A stretch of 64,000 nucleotides of DNA, taken from the NCBI RefSeq assembly GCF_000724485.1, contig NZ_CP007739.1, positions 1,968,843-2,032,842 on the forward strand. The letters run 5' to 3'. The first letter of the stretch is position 1. Every line of letters begins with the position of its first letter. The translations under genes and the position numbers were made by a program. The stretch is from Bacillus methanolicus MGA3 (GTDB lineage: Bacteria; Bacillota; Bacilli; Bacillales; Cytobacillaceae). The notes under the pieces are model-generated. The model had not been told where the DNA came from. It made no database searches and saw only the letters and a list, made by a program, of their open reading frames with translations. Below are positions 9,817 through 17,264 of the stretch, piece by piece.

Positions 9817-9864
9817 TGTGAATTTTACTGTGAATTATCATGTGATTTTTACTGTGAATTATGA
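9817..9864 (+). repeat. Four 12-bp tandem repeats before a micro-gene
   Basis: TGTGA occurs at 9817, 9829, 9841 and 9853, exactly 12 bp apart; unit TGTGA(A/T)TT(A/T)T(A/C)A with small deviations. The larger unit TTTTACTGTGAATTAT is perfectly repeated at 9823 and 9847. The array ends directly at the GGAGG ribosome site of the micro-gene, so it could be an operator or a leader-RNA binding site. Confidence 0.8.
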
Positions 9865-9877
9865 AGGAGGAACAGAT

Positions 9878-9976
9878 ATGGAGTTTTTTAAACCCAAGAA
9901 AACCCAAAGTAGTGGAAATTCGCAGAAGAAACTATTTAGAAGTTTTGTAGAACAAGTTGTAAATTTAACATTTTAA
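9878..9976 (+). CDS. 32-aa basic micro-protein
   Basis: Reads MEFFKPKKTQSSGNSQKK then LFRSFVEQVVNLTF. Not recognised. Evidence for expression is contextual: AAGGAGG with 8-bp spacing before ATG, ordered 12-bp repeats upstream, and a rho-independent terminator 7 bp after the stop. Together these form a complete mini transcription unit. The peptide has a basic N-terminal half and an amphipathic C-terminal half; it could be a regulatory or leader peptide, a small toxin, or a signalling peptide, none of which can be decided here. No secretion signal is evident. Confidence 0.5.
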   Translation: MEFFKPKKTQSSGNSQKKLFRSFVEQVVNLTF

Positions 9977-9982
9977 AGTAAG

Positions 9983-10011
9983 AGCATTTCTTTGTAATGA
10001 GAAATGCTTTT
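9983..10011 (+). terminator. Terminator of the micro-gene
   Basis: AGCATTTCT (9983-9991) pairs with AGAAATGCT (10000-10008), 9 bp, 8-nt loop, followed by TTT. It closes the micro-gene unit. Confidence 0.75.
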
Positions 10012-10020
10012 AAGGATATT

Positions 10021-10090
10021 TTATTAACGATAATAATATAATAAAAAACAATACAAATTTATTGCGAAACGATAAATAATATGCTAAAAT
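10021..10090 (+). promoter_or_regulatory. Promoter and candidate operators of the DUF2975/HTH pair
   Basis: TTGCGA (10062) and TAAAAT (10085) are separated by 17 bp, a good sigma-A promoter. Two related palindromes lie at or before it: TTATTA-ACGA-TAATAA (10021-10036, perfect) and TTATTG-CGAAA-CGATAA (10060-10076, one mismatch) over the -35 box. They are candidate sites for the HTH protein encoded downstream. Confidence 0.55.
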
Positions 10091-10122
10091 CATGTTGTCC
10101 TTAAATAAGTGAGGTATATTAA

Positions 10123-10608
10123 ATGAATGTTAAACGAGGCTCAACCACTTTCTTAAAGGTAACTATTTTTCTGGCTGGAATTGCAGTGCTTTATTTGTGT
10201 ATATTTTTGGTTCCTAAGATTGGAAATTTTGCTGGAGAATTGTACCCAGATATGTCTTATTTGAAATATCTTGTTTTCATCGTGATGTATGGAGCAGCTG
10301 TTCCTTTTTACTTTGCTCTCTATCAGGCTTTCAATCTTTTACGGTATATTGACAAAAACACAGCATTCTCAGAATTATCCGTAAAGGCATTAAAGAACAT
10401 AAAGTGCTGTGCTTTTACAATCAGTGGTTTGTATGTATTAGGTTTTCCGCTCTTTCGTTTTATAACGAAGAATATGGACCCTCCTTTTGGAATATTGCAA
10501 CTCATAATCATTTTTGCTTCGTTGGTTATCGCCGTTTTTGCTGCTATCCTCCAACGGCTTCTACAAGAAGCGATTAACATAAAATCAGAAAATGATTTGA
10601 CGGTCTGA
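10123..10608 (+). CDS. DUF2975 membrane protein (YoaS type)
   Basis: 161 aa with four hydrophobic segments (about 14-33, 45-70, 103-122, 128-148), typical of DUF2975 proteins. The family is nearly always encoded directly before a small Cro/C1-type HTH regulator, as here, where the stop lies within the ribosome site of the next gene. The molecular role is unknown; the pair probably senses a membrane condition and regulates itself (inference). Confidence 0.8.
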   Translation: MNVKRGSTTFLKVTIFLAGIAVLYLCIFLVPKIGNFAGELYPDMSYLKYLVFIVMYGAAVPFYFALYQAFNLLRYIDKNTAFSELSVKALKNIKCCAFTISGLYVLGFPLFRFITKNMDPPFGILQLIIIFASLVIAVFAAILQRLLQEAINIKSENDLTV

Positions 10609-10618
10609 GGTGGAGGAT

Positions 10619-10837
10619 ATGGCAATTATTATTAATATTGATGTGATGTTAGCAAAACGAAAAATGAGCGTAACGGAGCTTTCGGAGAGGGTTGGAATAA
10701 CTATGGCGAATCTTTCCATTCTGAAAAATGGGAAAGCAAAAGCGGTTCGTTTTTCAACATTAGAAGCGATATGTAAGACTTTGGATTGTCAACCAGGTGA
10801 TATTTTGGAGTACAAAAGCGACGAAGACACTCAATAA
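10619..10837 (+). CDS. Small XRE-family HTH regulator (YozG type)
   Basis: 72 aa and almost entirely a helix-turn-helix: MAIIINIDVMLAKRKMSV, TELSERVGITMANLSILKNG and FSTLEAICKTLDCQPGDILE are the usual elements of this compact Cro-like group. ATG 10619 is chosen because homologues begin MAI and GAGG is 8 bp upstream; an in-frame GTG exists at 10610. It is translationally coupled to the DUF2975 gene and probably represses the shared promoter. Confidence 0.88.
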   Translation: MAIIINIDVMLAKRKMSVTELSERVGITMANLSILKNGKAKAVRFSTLEAICKTLDCQPGDILEYKSDEDTQ

Positions 10838-10880
10838 AAACAGACAACAAATTTATTTAACGGAAGTCGTTAGAGAATTT

Positions 10881-10910
10881 AAGGGATAGCCATTAAGCTA
10901 TCCCTTCTTT
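10881..10910 (+). terminator. Terminator of the DUF2975/HTH pair
   Basis: Perfect 10-bp stem AAGGGATAGC/GCTATCCCTT with loop CATTAA, followed by CTTTG. Confidence 0.8.
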
Positions 10911-11026
10911 GCGTTTATTGATGTTATTTACTCAGAGAATTCCATTGAGAATTGCTTTGATATTAGTGACAAAATATATGATGTGATTTGCAATGTTTGC
11001 GCCTCAAAACGGAACCCGTTATGAAT

Positions 11027-11602
11027 TTATGGGAGTCTCTTTATTTCTTTTTCAATAAAGTCTTCATTCATTTCACCAATAACTCTGCTGCGTATAACGC
11101 CATCTGAATCAACAAAAAAGCTTGTTGGGTATGAAAGAACCTCATACATAGAAGTTACTTGATTCTTCTCATCCAAAAGAACCGGAAAAGTCAGACCATG
11201 ATTTTCAACAAAACGTATTGGATCCTCTTTTCTTTTTTCAGTAACAGTTGAATTAACTGCAATAATAACAAAGTTTTTGTCTTTATATTTCTCATAAATC
11301 TTTTGCATATATGGCATTTCTTTCTGACACGGAGGACACCAGCTGCCCCAGAAATTAAGAAGAACTCTTTGTCCTTTGAAATCAGAAAGTTGAATTTTTT
11401 TTCCGTTTCGATCAGGAAGGGTAAAATTAAGAGTCCTTTTGCCCACGTCTATTCCTTCCGGGAGCTGTTCTGCATTTTTTATCTTCTCGTATTTCTTAAT
11501 TTTTAGACTTTTCTCCTTTGTAAAGTTGTCGTGAAGCAATGTTTGATCAATTATGAATATAAGGAGAATAGCGGCTGCTAAAGCTATTATCCATTTTTTC
11601 AT
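11027..11602 (-). CDS. Membrane-anchored thioredoxin-like protein (ResA/TlpA type)
   Basis: 191 aa: one N-terminal membrane anchor (residues 4-20), a linker, then a thioredoxin fold with the redox motif Cys89-Pro-Pro-Cys92 in WGSWCPPCQKEM and the cis-proline segment SYPTSFFVD. Such proteins reduce disulfides outside the membrane, e.g. for cytochrome c maturation or spore-coat formation. ATG 11602 has GAGGTG 8 bp upstream; the frame continues to 11695 but without support. It stands alone, so the specific partner is unknown. Confidence 0.88.
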   Translation of the reverse strand: MKKWIIALAAAILLIFIIDQTLLHDNFTKEKSLKIKKYEKIKNAEQLPEGIDVGKRTLNFTLPDRNGKKIQLSDFKGQRVLLNFWGSWCPPCQKEMPYMQKIYEKYKDKNFVIIAVNSTVTEKRKEDPIRFVENHGLTFPVLLDEKNQVTSMYEVLSYPTSFFVDSDGVIRSRVIGEMNEDFIEKEIKRLP

Positions 11603-11761
11603 TTTGCAGGCACCTCGTTTGCAGGAAACATGAATGGCTATTATATTAACCAAATTTTCTAATTTATCGGCTACTTTCCATGTGTTATCGACCAACCTTT
11701 AAATTTATCGACCAATCCCATCATTTATCATACTATATTTCTGAAAAATGCGGAATTGACT

Positions 11762-12568
11762 TTAATGATTACGATAGCAATAACACTGGACAAGAAAACT
11801 GATGACAGCTATTTTTTCTTCCTTTCTTGACTGGTGATGAAACGACAGTATAGGTGTATTAGGATCTCTAAAATATTTTCCCCACTCAAGCGGCATCCAA
11901 CCTTTTTTTAACCCACAAACGGTCTTTCCGGTTTGGTCATAAAAACGCATTTCGCCGTTTAATTCCGAACGGATCGCACAGAACATTTTTTCCTCGTCTC
12001 CTAAGACAAATTCGCCTTTCAAATCTGATAATTGATCATTCTCTATTCGTATATAAAAACCTAATAATTCATCATTTTCATAGATTTTAATAAATCCATC
12101 TTTTCCATTGCCAAGATGTATTTGTGCCGTTAATTCTCCTTTATCATTATACAGACCGTACATGCCAGGAAACAGCCTGTCCATAAAATAAGGCAAAAAC
12201 CATCTCCATTTCCAAAACCGCAAGTCTTTCACTTCTCCTATTAACTTGCCGCTCGGAGCAAACAATAGCATTCTCAATGAAGGGGCTGGTAAAAAAGCAA
12301 TCAACATGTCATTTGATTCAATGAATGATTCGGAACGGTTTGATTCCAAGGAATTTTCCGCAGCTTCCTCATATCTTCTCTTACCAACTAAGTAATTTTG
12401 ATAACAAAAGAAACTATAAACCATAAATGGAAGAGTCATAACTAGTATTGGCAATTTGTGATCAACAACGAGCCAAATAATTAATATAAAAAACGGCGGA
12501 ATACAAGCTGCAATGCTTGCATTCAATGATATTTCAGCATATTTCTTATAATATTGTTGAATATCCAT
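11762..12568 (-). CDS. Membrane protein of unknown function
   Basis: 268 aa. Residues of about 16-55 form two hydrophobic segments (ASIAACIPPFFILIIWLVV and LPILVMTLPFMVYSFF); the rest is soluble, beta-rich and contains W-rich elements (RFWKWRWFLPYF, WMPLEWGKYF). ATG 12568 follows GGGAGAC with 7-bp spacing. I recognise no domain. The soluble part, with alternating turn motifs (YNDKGELTAQIHL, YENDELLGFYI), resembles tubby-like/LURP-type sheets, but that is only an impression. Confidence 0.7.
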   Translation of the reverse strand: MDIQQYYKKYAEISLNASIAACIPPFFILIIWLVVDHKLPILVMTLPFMVYSFFCYQNYLVGKRRYEEAAENSLESNRSESFIESNDMLIAFLPAPSLRMLLFAPSGKLIGEVKDLRFWKWRWFLPYFMDRLFPGMYGLYNDKGELTAQIHLGNGKDGFIKIYENDELLGFYIRIENDQLSDLKGEFVLGDEEKMFCAIRSELNGEMRFYDQTGKTVCGLKKGWMPLEWGKYFRDPNTPILSFHHQSRKEEKIAVISFLVQCYCYRNH

Positions 12569-12746
12569 AAAATAGTCTCCCTTAAGCAATTCAGATAGAG
12601 GCCTATTACCAGTCTATTAATCCACTAAGGAAAACATGAAAGTTGAAAAGTGATAAATTAAACATCTTCTATTGGAATCATGTTAAACAAGAACAAATAT
12701 CTTAAGCAGAGGAAAACTGAAAAACGAATAAGAAATGATGTTATGA

Positions 12747-12847
12747 GGCTGGCCCATTTATGCCTGGCTCCCGTCCGAGTTACGAAAGATTGCAAAAACA
12801 ATGATCAAGCAACTAGTGGTGCCCAGGCTATTCATTTTGGGTCAGCC
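12747..12847. repeat. Long imperfect inverted repeat
   Basis: Outer arms GGCTGGCCCA (12747-12756) and TGGGTCAGCC (12838-12847) match 9/10; inner arms GCCTGG (12762) and CCAGGC (12823) also pair. It lies 31 bp after the stop of the GMC gene and may be a terminator-like or mobile palindromic element. It is not a copy of the GGGTCAGACCC family. Confidence 0.55.
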
Positions 12848-12877
12848 ATCTATTGAAAATGTATGAAACGAAAAGCT

Positions 12878-14587
12878 TCAACTAAAATATTTTATGGCTA
12901 TTTTTTCTGCTGTTCGTGTAGCTAAAGCTTGAGTAGTCAAAGTAGGATTGGGTCCGCCAATTCCATTAAAATGAGCGCTATTGTCAGCAATAAAAAGCCG
13001 TTTCACTTGATACGCTTCACAATTATTGTCCACGACAAAACCCATTCGCATCGTGGATTCCATATGAGCAAACAAGTGAGATGGCCAATTGGTCAGGATA
13101 ATCTTCTTCGCTCCAGCTTGGTGTAAAATATCGGCTGCAATTTTGGCAAGCTGATTTCTCTTCTGTATATCTTTCTTACAAGGTGTATACCGTACGACAG
13201 GAATTGGTCCGTGTTCATCTTTTACTGCAGGATCAATGGCCACACCATTCTTTATAGAAGGCTGATCATCGGTGAGGATCATTATGCTTAACGTATTTTT
13301 GTAATTGTACATCCATTCTTTTAATTCATTTCCTACAACTCGTCCTTGTAGATCCCAAGGGTCTGTTGACAATGGATTCTTTACAGAATGATACCCGCTT
13401 TCGCTGAACCCAAATGTTAAGGAAGAAAATAAACCTGGGCTGAGTCCAGATGGCTGCATACAGCCTAATCCCGGATAATCTAATCGCCCTCCTGATGTAG
13501 GACCAACAAATGGATTCACATTCTGCTGCCCCAATATGCCTATGAGATCCTTTTCATCAAATACACCGGTTACCCAATCCCAATAATGGTTAGTTAATCC
13601 CCGTCCAACCCACGGATTATACGGCAATTGTGAATTTAGCCAGAGTCTTGGGCTTTCAATAGAACCAGCTGCCATGACAATCACTTTCGCGTATAATTCT
13701 CCGGATTCGCCTGTCCATGTATCTCTGTACTGAACTCCGATTGCCCGGATGCCATCATTTGAATGATTTTCCGTCAAAATCTTGGTTGTATATGTATTAG
13801 GTCGAATTTCTACTTTTTTGGTTTTTAAGGCAAGAGGGACATAACTTATGTTGGTAGAGCGTTTAGCCACTTTATCAATCGATGGTCCATGTGGACAGCC
13901 ATTCACACAATGACCGCAAAGCGTACATCCCTCCAATTTTGATAATTCATCCAGACCGATATTGGAATCCATTAACCTTTCATTTGGATGCAGGATTGCA
14001 CTTGGCTGCGGGCGGTAACCTGGAGAAACAGGATTTAAAGTATTCAGCATAGACCAACCCGCTTTTTTCGCACCATAAAAAAATAATTCTTCCTTTGCAG
14101 TTGTTGGAGCAGGCCGAACTGGCAATATATCTTCTACTTTTTCATCGTAGGGAATCAATTCCCGATAGGAAATAGGCCAGACATCATCAATAGCTATTGA
14201 AAAAGCTCGAGGTGAGTTTGCCCAGTAATGTTGTGTTGACCCTCCTACGCCAGCCGATTGCCAAATCACACCGTTTTTCGGAACATTCCGGTGCCATGCC
14301 GGGCGGCGGCGATCTGCTGGTCCCCAGCGAAAACGGCCAAATTCAAAAGAATTCATTGTATGATCATGCTTTGTATATTGTGAACGCAAGAGATTTATAT
14401 CTAAATCTTCGACATTGGAGCTGCTGACTGATCCGCGTTCTCGATTTGGATTGGTCCATTTTTTATTCCCATACCAAGGACCGGCCTCAAGGATGATGAC
14501 GTTGAACCCTAATTCTCCCAATTCCTTGGCTGCAACAGCTCCGCCCCCACCAGCGCCAATTATGATGACATCCGCATCTAGACTCAT
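12878..14587 (-). CDS. GMC-family FAD dehydrogenase, large subunit
   Basis: 569 aa. FAD-binding GxGxxG at the N-terminus (VIIIGAGGGGAVAAKELGEL), with the ribose-binding acid in LEAGPWYG. Residues of about 222-234 hold CTLCGHCVNGCPHG, a cysteine cluster like the iron-sulfur site of bacterial FAD-dependent glucose dehydrogenases. The C-terminal GMC signature includes HMESTMRMG and GGPNPTLTTQALATR. It probably oxidises a sugar acid, polyol or alcohol at the membrane. The adjacent upstream gene is the matching small subunit, 12 bp away. The substrate is not deducible. Confidence 0.87.
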   Translation of the reverse strand: MSLDADVIIIGAGGGGAVAAKELGELGFNVIILEAGPWYGNKKWTNPNRERGSVSSSNVEDLDINLLRSQYTKHDHTMNSFEFGRFRWGPADRRRPAWHRNVPKNGVIWQSAGVGGSTQHYWANSPRAFSIAIDDVWPISYRELIPYDEKVEDILPVRPAPTTAKEELFFYGAKKAGWSMLNTLNPVSPGYRPQPSAILHPNERLMDSNIGLDELSKLEGCTLCGHCVNGCPHGPSIDKVAKRSTNISYVPLALKTKKVEIRPNTYTTKILTENHSNDGIRAIGVQYRDTWTGESGELYAKVIVMAAGSIESPRLWLNSQLPYNPWVGRGLTNHYWDWVTGVFDEKDLIGILGQQNVNPFVGPTSGGRLDYPGLGCMQPSGLSPGLFSSLTFGFSESGYHSVKNPLSTDPWDLQGRVVGNELKEWMYNYKNTLSIMILTDDQPSIKNGVAIDPAVKDEHGPIPVVRYTPCKKDIQKRNQLAKIAADILHQAGAKKIILTNWPSHLFAHMESTMRMGFVVDNNCEAYQVKRLFIADNSAHFNGIGGPNPTLTTQALATRTAEKIAIKYFS

Positions 14588-14599
14588 TATTCATCACAC

Positions 14600-15328
14600 C
14601 TATTCTGAAAATTTATCAACTAAAAATCCTCGAACTGCCCGATAACCAAATGATGGACCCGGATAATTCAATCTTTCCCATATAAAGTGCTGTCTTTCTA
14701 AGCGGTGATCCTCAGGATAAGCTAATCGTGTTGATCCAAAAGAAAACCATTCTGAATAATAGCCAAACAAAACCATTTGATGGAGAGAAGTTACGACATT
14801 CTTTATCAAACCAGCATTGTTTCGAAATGGAGAAGGGAGAATTTCTAAGTCAACTTGCAGGTTTTCTAACAAACTAATTGCTTCAAACCGATCATCATGT
14901 GATAGAGCTGCAAATGGACCGCCATCCGGATAGGTAGAAAAATCGGGAGGTACTTTTACATATCCGGAAATAATCAGTTGAAAAGCTGCTATATCAAGTA
15001 TTTTGGCAGTTTGAGCAGATAATGAGACGGTTTTCGTACTCAAGTCTCCTTGGATAGAAACATAATGATCCAATGTCCAAACAATGTAGTCGTCTAGCCG
15101 CAAATCCAAAGCTTCTAAGGTTGATGGGATCATCACATCCGCAAAAGCCATAAAGGTTGCTTTCGTATGAGGAATGCTGACAGTTTCAATCATTTGTAGC
15201 GGCAATTTGATTGCGGTGGATACAGATGAGGAAGATTGTTCTGCAGAAACCAGGTTTGTCATTATATTTTTTACTTGCTCCAAAAAATGTCCTCCCTGCG
15301 GATGACCGGATATCAAATTTTCATCCAT
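14600..15328 (-). CDS. Gluconate 2-dehydrogenase subunit 3-like protein
   Basis: 242 aa, first gene of a two-gene unit with the GMC subunit. The central part (TFMAFADVMIPSTLEALDLRLDDYIVWTLDHYV) and the C-terminal FGYYSEWFSFGSTRLAYPED resemble subunit 3 of membrane-bound gluconate/glucose dehydrogenases. Unlike most such small subunits, it shows no twin-arginine signal at its N-terminus, and no cytochrome c subunit lies nearby. AGGAGGAAG precedes ATG 15328 with good spacing. Confidence 0.78.
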   Translation of the reverse strand: MDENLISGHPQGGHFLEQVKNIMTNLVSAEQSSSSVSTAIKLPLQMIETVSIPHTKATFMAFADVMIPSTLEALDLRLDDYIVWTLDHYVSIQGDLSTKTVSLSAQTAKILDIAAFQLIISGYVKVPPDFSTYPDGGPFAALSHDDRFEAISLLENLQVDLEILPSPFRNNAGLIKNVVTSLHQMVLFGYYSEWFSFGSTRLAYPEDHRLERQHFIWERLNYPGPSFGYRAVRGFLVDKFSE

Positions 15329-15371
15329 ACGTAACTTCCTCCTAATTTCTAAATGTAATCTTACATATAAA

Positions 15372-15587
15372 ATGAAACCATTGAAAACAATTTTAAGTGT
15401 TTTTATTTTTAGTGTACCGATGACAGTCGTTCATGTTTGGCTTGAAAGAAAAACTCAATTAATTGAATATAGTAAACGATGGAGATGGTTTCATACTTTT
15501 TCGATTCTTACAATGACGTTCTGGTTATCACGAGCTTTCATTGCTTCCATTGAATTTTTAAATCAAAAAAGAAAAAGATGCGTATAG
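15372..15587 (+). CDS. Possible 71-aa membrane protein
   Basis: Divergent from the subunit 3 gene. Two hydrophobic stretches (KTILSVFIFSVPMTVVHVW; WFHTFSILTMTFWLSRAFI) and a basic tail fit a small membrane protein. No clear ribosome site precedes the ATG, and I recognise no family, so this is tentative. Confidence 0.3.
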   Translation: MKPLKTILSVFIFSVPMTVVHVWLERKTQLIEYSKRWRWFHTFSILTMTFWLSRAFIASIEFLNQKRKRCV

Positions 15588-15659
15588 ATTCCCTCTATGA
15601 GCCATAATCATTAGATTAAACACCCCATTTGCAATATACTTTTTCATAATGTTGCAAAA

Positions 15660-15701
15660 GAAAAAACCCCACAACATGCTCGAATGTTGTAGGGCTTTTT
15701 T
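15660..15701. terminator. Bidirectional terminator
   Basis: CCCACAACAT (15668-15677) pairs with ATGTTGT-A-GGG (15684-15694), with A and T runs on the two sides. It separates the plus-strand small gene from the minus-strand DUF4870 gene. Confidence 0.8.
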
Positions 15702-15750
15702 ATGAATACATAACAATCCTTAGCTTTTAAGTAAGCATCCATGAAAAAAA

Positions 15751-16083
15751 CTATAAAATTCTAAATACGAACGGAATGCGGTATTCTTCCCCTTCATATG
15801 CTTTAATCGCCGCAACGATCGTAAAGACAACTGTTAAAATCCCAACAATCCATATCGTAACAAATCCAATTAAAACCAGCATAAGCAGCAAGCTGATGAT
15901 AGAATAAACCCCGTATGAAATCAAAAAATTGAAATATTCCCTTCCATGATAATCCACAAAAGACGATTCATTCTTCTTTAATAGCCAGATTATCAGCGGT
16001 CCGATAAAAGTTGTAAAAAAGCTGCTTACATAGATCGCAGCAGCCAATAGTCTTTCCTCATTGGCCGGTATTTTTCCTTCCAT
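15751..16083 (-). CDS. DUF4870 membrane protein
   Basis: 110 aa. Begins with polar ANEERLLAAAIYV and has three hydrophobic segments with the family-typical FVDYHGREYFNFLISY between the first and second, then VVFTIVAAIKAYEGEEYRIPF. DUF4870 proteins are Tic20-like small membrane proteins without a defined role in bacteria. Single gene. Confidence 0.88.
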   Translation of the reverse strand: MEGKIPANEERLLAAAIYVSSFFTTFIGPLIIWLLKKNESSFVDYHGREYFNFLISYGVYSIISLLLMLVLIGFVTIWIVGILTVVFTIVAAIKAYEGEEYRIPFVFRIL

Positions 16084-16246
16084 TTATCCATCCTCCATTT
16101 ACGAATAAAGTTAGTTTTATCTACCAATATTTACGTCAGACATTTTATAAAGTTTCGTTTTTTTTCGAAAGCCAATTCCATGTTCTTGTTTTGGACAACT
16201 TGAATACATATTGATATAGACAGAATTGACAAAAGGGTGATACACG

Positions 16247-17029
16247 ATGATGTCTAAATTGCAGGCATTTATTCTTGGAATTATACAAGGATTAACAGAA
16301 TTTTTGCCTATATCCAGCACCGGCCATTTATACTTAGGAAGGCATCTGTTCGGGCTTGATGAAGCAGGACTGTTTCTAGACACAATGCTTCATGTTGGAA
16401 CATTGCTCGCAGTACTTATCATTTACAAAGACGAATTAGTAAAAATCATAAAAAATCCATTCGGAAAACTTTCTATGCTGCTGATCGTTGGAACCATACC
16501 TGCCGTGGTTGTCGGTTTTTTATTCAGCCATTTATTTGATTCGATTTCAAAAACAGGGATTACGGTCGGTTGGGAATTTTTATTCACAGGATTCATTCTC
16601 TGGATGGCAGATGGAATGAAAAATGGTTCAAAAAGAATGGAAAGTATTGGATTTGGTGATGCTCTATTTATCGGATCGTTTCAGGCTGCAGCCATCTTCC
16701 CTGCCGTTTCCCGTTCCGGTTTAACGATAGCCGCAGGGCTTTTCCGAAATTTAGACCGTGAAACCGCAGCATACTTTTCTTTTTTACTGTCCATACCAGC
16801 GATTGCTGGAGGAATCGTCCTCCAATTTGCAAAAATGGCGAGCGGTCATATTGAAGCAGTTTCATTCAGCAGCTTGTTCGTCGCAACGTTAACTTCAGCG
16901 CTATTTGGCTATGCAGCTGTCGTTTGGATGATCAATTTTCTCAAAACGAAATCATTAAAAATTTTTGCCGGATACGTATGGATTCTCGGTTTCACGGTTC
17001 TATTTCTCCAGTTTTTCCATATTTTTTAA
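16247..17029 (+). CDS. uppP: Undecaprenyl-diphosphatase UppP (BacA)
   Basis: 260 aa polytopic membrane enzyme that dephosphorylates undecaprenyl diphosphate to recycle the cell-wall lipid carrier and confers basal bacitracin resistance. Both signature blocks are present: QGLTEFLPISSTGHL (residues 15-29) and FPAVSRSGLTIAAGL (about 151-165), with catalytic Glu, Ser, His and Arg intact. GGGTGA lies 7 bp before the first of two tandem ATG codons. A repeat copy with terminator features follows 27 bp after the stop. Confidence 0.95.
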   Translation: MMSKLQAFILGIIQGLTEFLPISSTGHLYLGRHLFGLDEAGLFLDTMLHVGTLLAVLIIYKDELVKIIKNPFGKLSMLLIVGTIPAVVVGFLFSHLFDSISKTGITVGWEFLFTGFILWMADGMKNGSKRMESIGFGDALFIGSFQAAAIFPAVSRSGLTIAAGLFRNLDRETAAYFSFLLSIPAIAGGIVLQFAKMASGHIEAVSFSSLFVATLTSALFGYAAVVWMINFLKTKSLKIFAGYVWILGFTVLFLQFFHIF

Positions 17030-17055
17030 ATTCATATTCTTCCAAAAGTATAGGC

Positions 17056-17177
17056 TGAGGCTGTCTCAAAAGCCTAAGGGTCAGACCCCATAACACAATA
17101 TATAGGACATAATGTTGGATAAATGTGCTATATATTGATAAATACACATGGGGTCAAACCCTAATGAGACAGCCTCA
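17056..17177 (+). repeat. Palindromic 3'-end repeat, copy 1 (full length)
   Basis: Perfect 13-bp outer arms TGAGGCTGTCTCA/TGAGACAGCCTCA, then AGGGTCAGACCCCAT/ATGGGGTCAAACCCT, then CAATATATAG/CTATATATTG around a central loop. Nearly the whole 122 bp can fold back. Seven T follow on the plus strand, so it may act as the uppP terminator. Confidence 0.85.
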
Positions 17178-17264
17178 TTTTTTTCGAAAAAACATTCCCA
17201 TCAGGCACACGTAATTGATAAAATGGATAGAATGAAATATTAATGTATACAAGGAAAGGTACTC

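Larger units (their letters stand above)
9271..9877. other. AT-rich intergenic stretch with hairpins and repeats
   Basis: No convincing gene apart from the micro-gene that follows. It contains a bidirectional hairpin (9430-9467), a strong plus-strand terminator (9690-9720) and 12-bp tandem repeats (9817-9864). A short open fragment at 9296-9340 (MQANAAKALEEMLK) could be the tail of a decayed gene. Confidence 0.5.
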
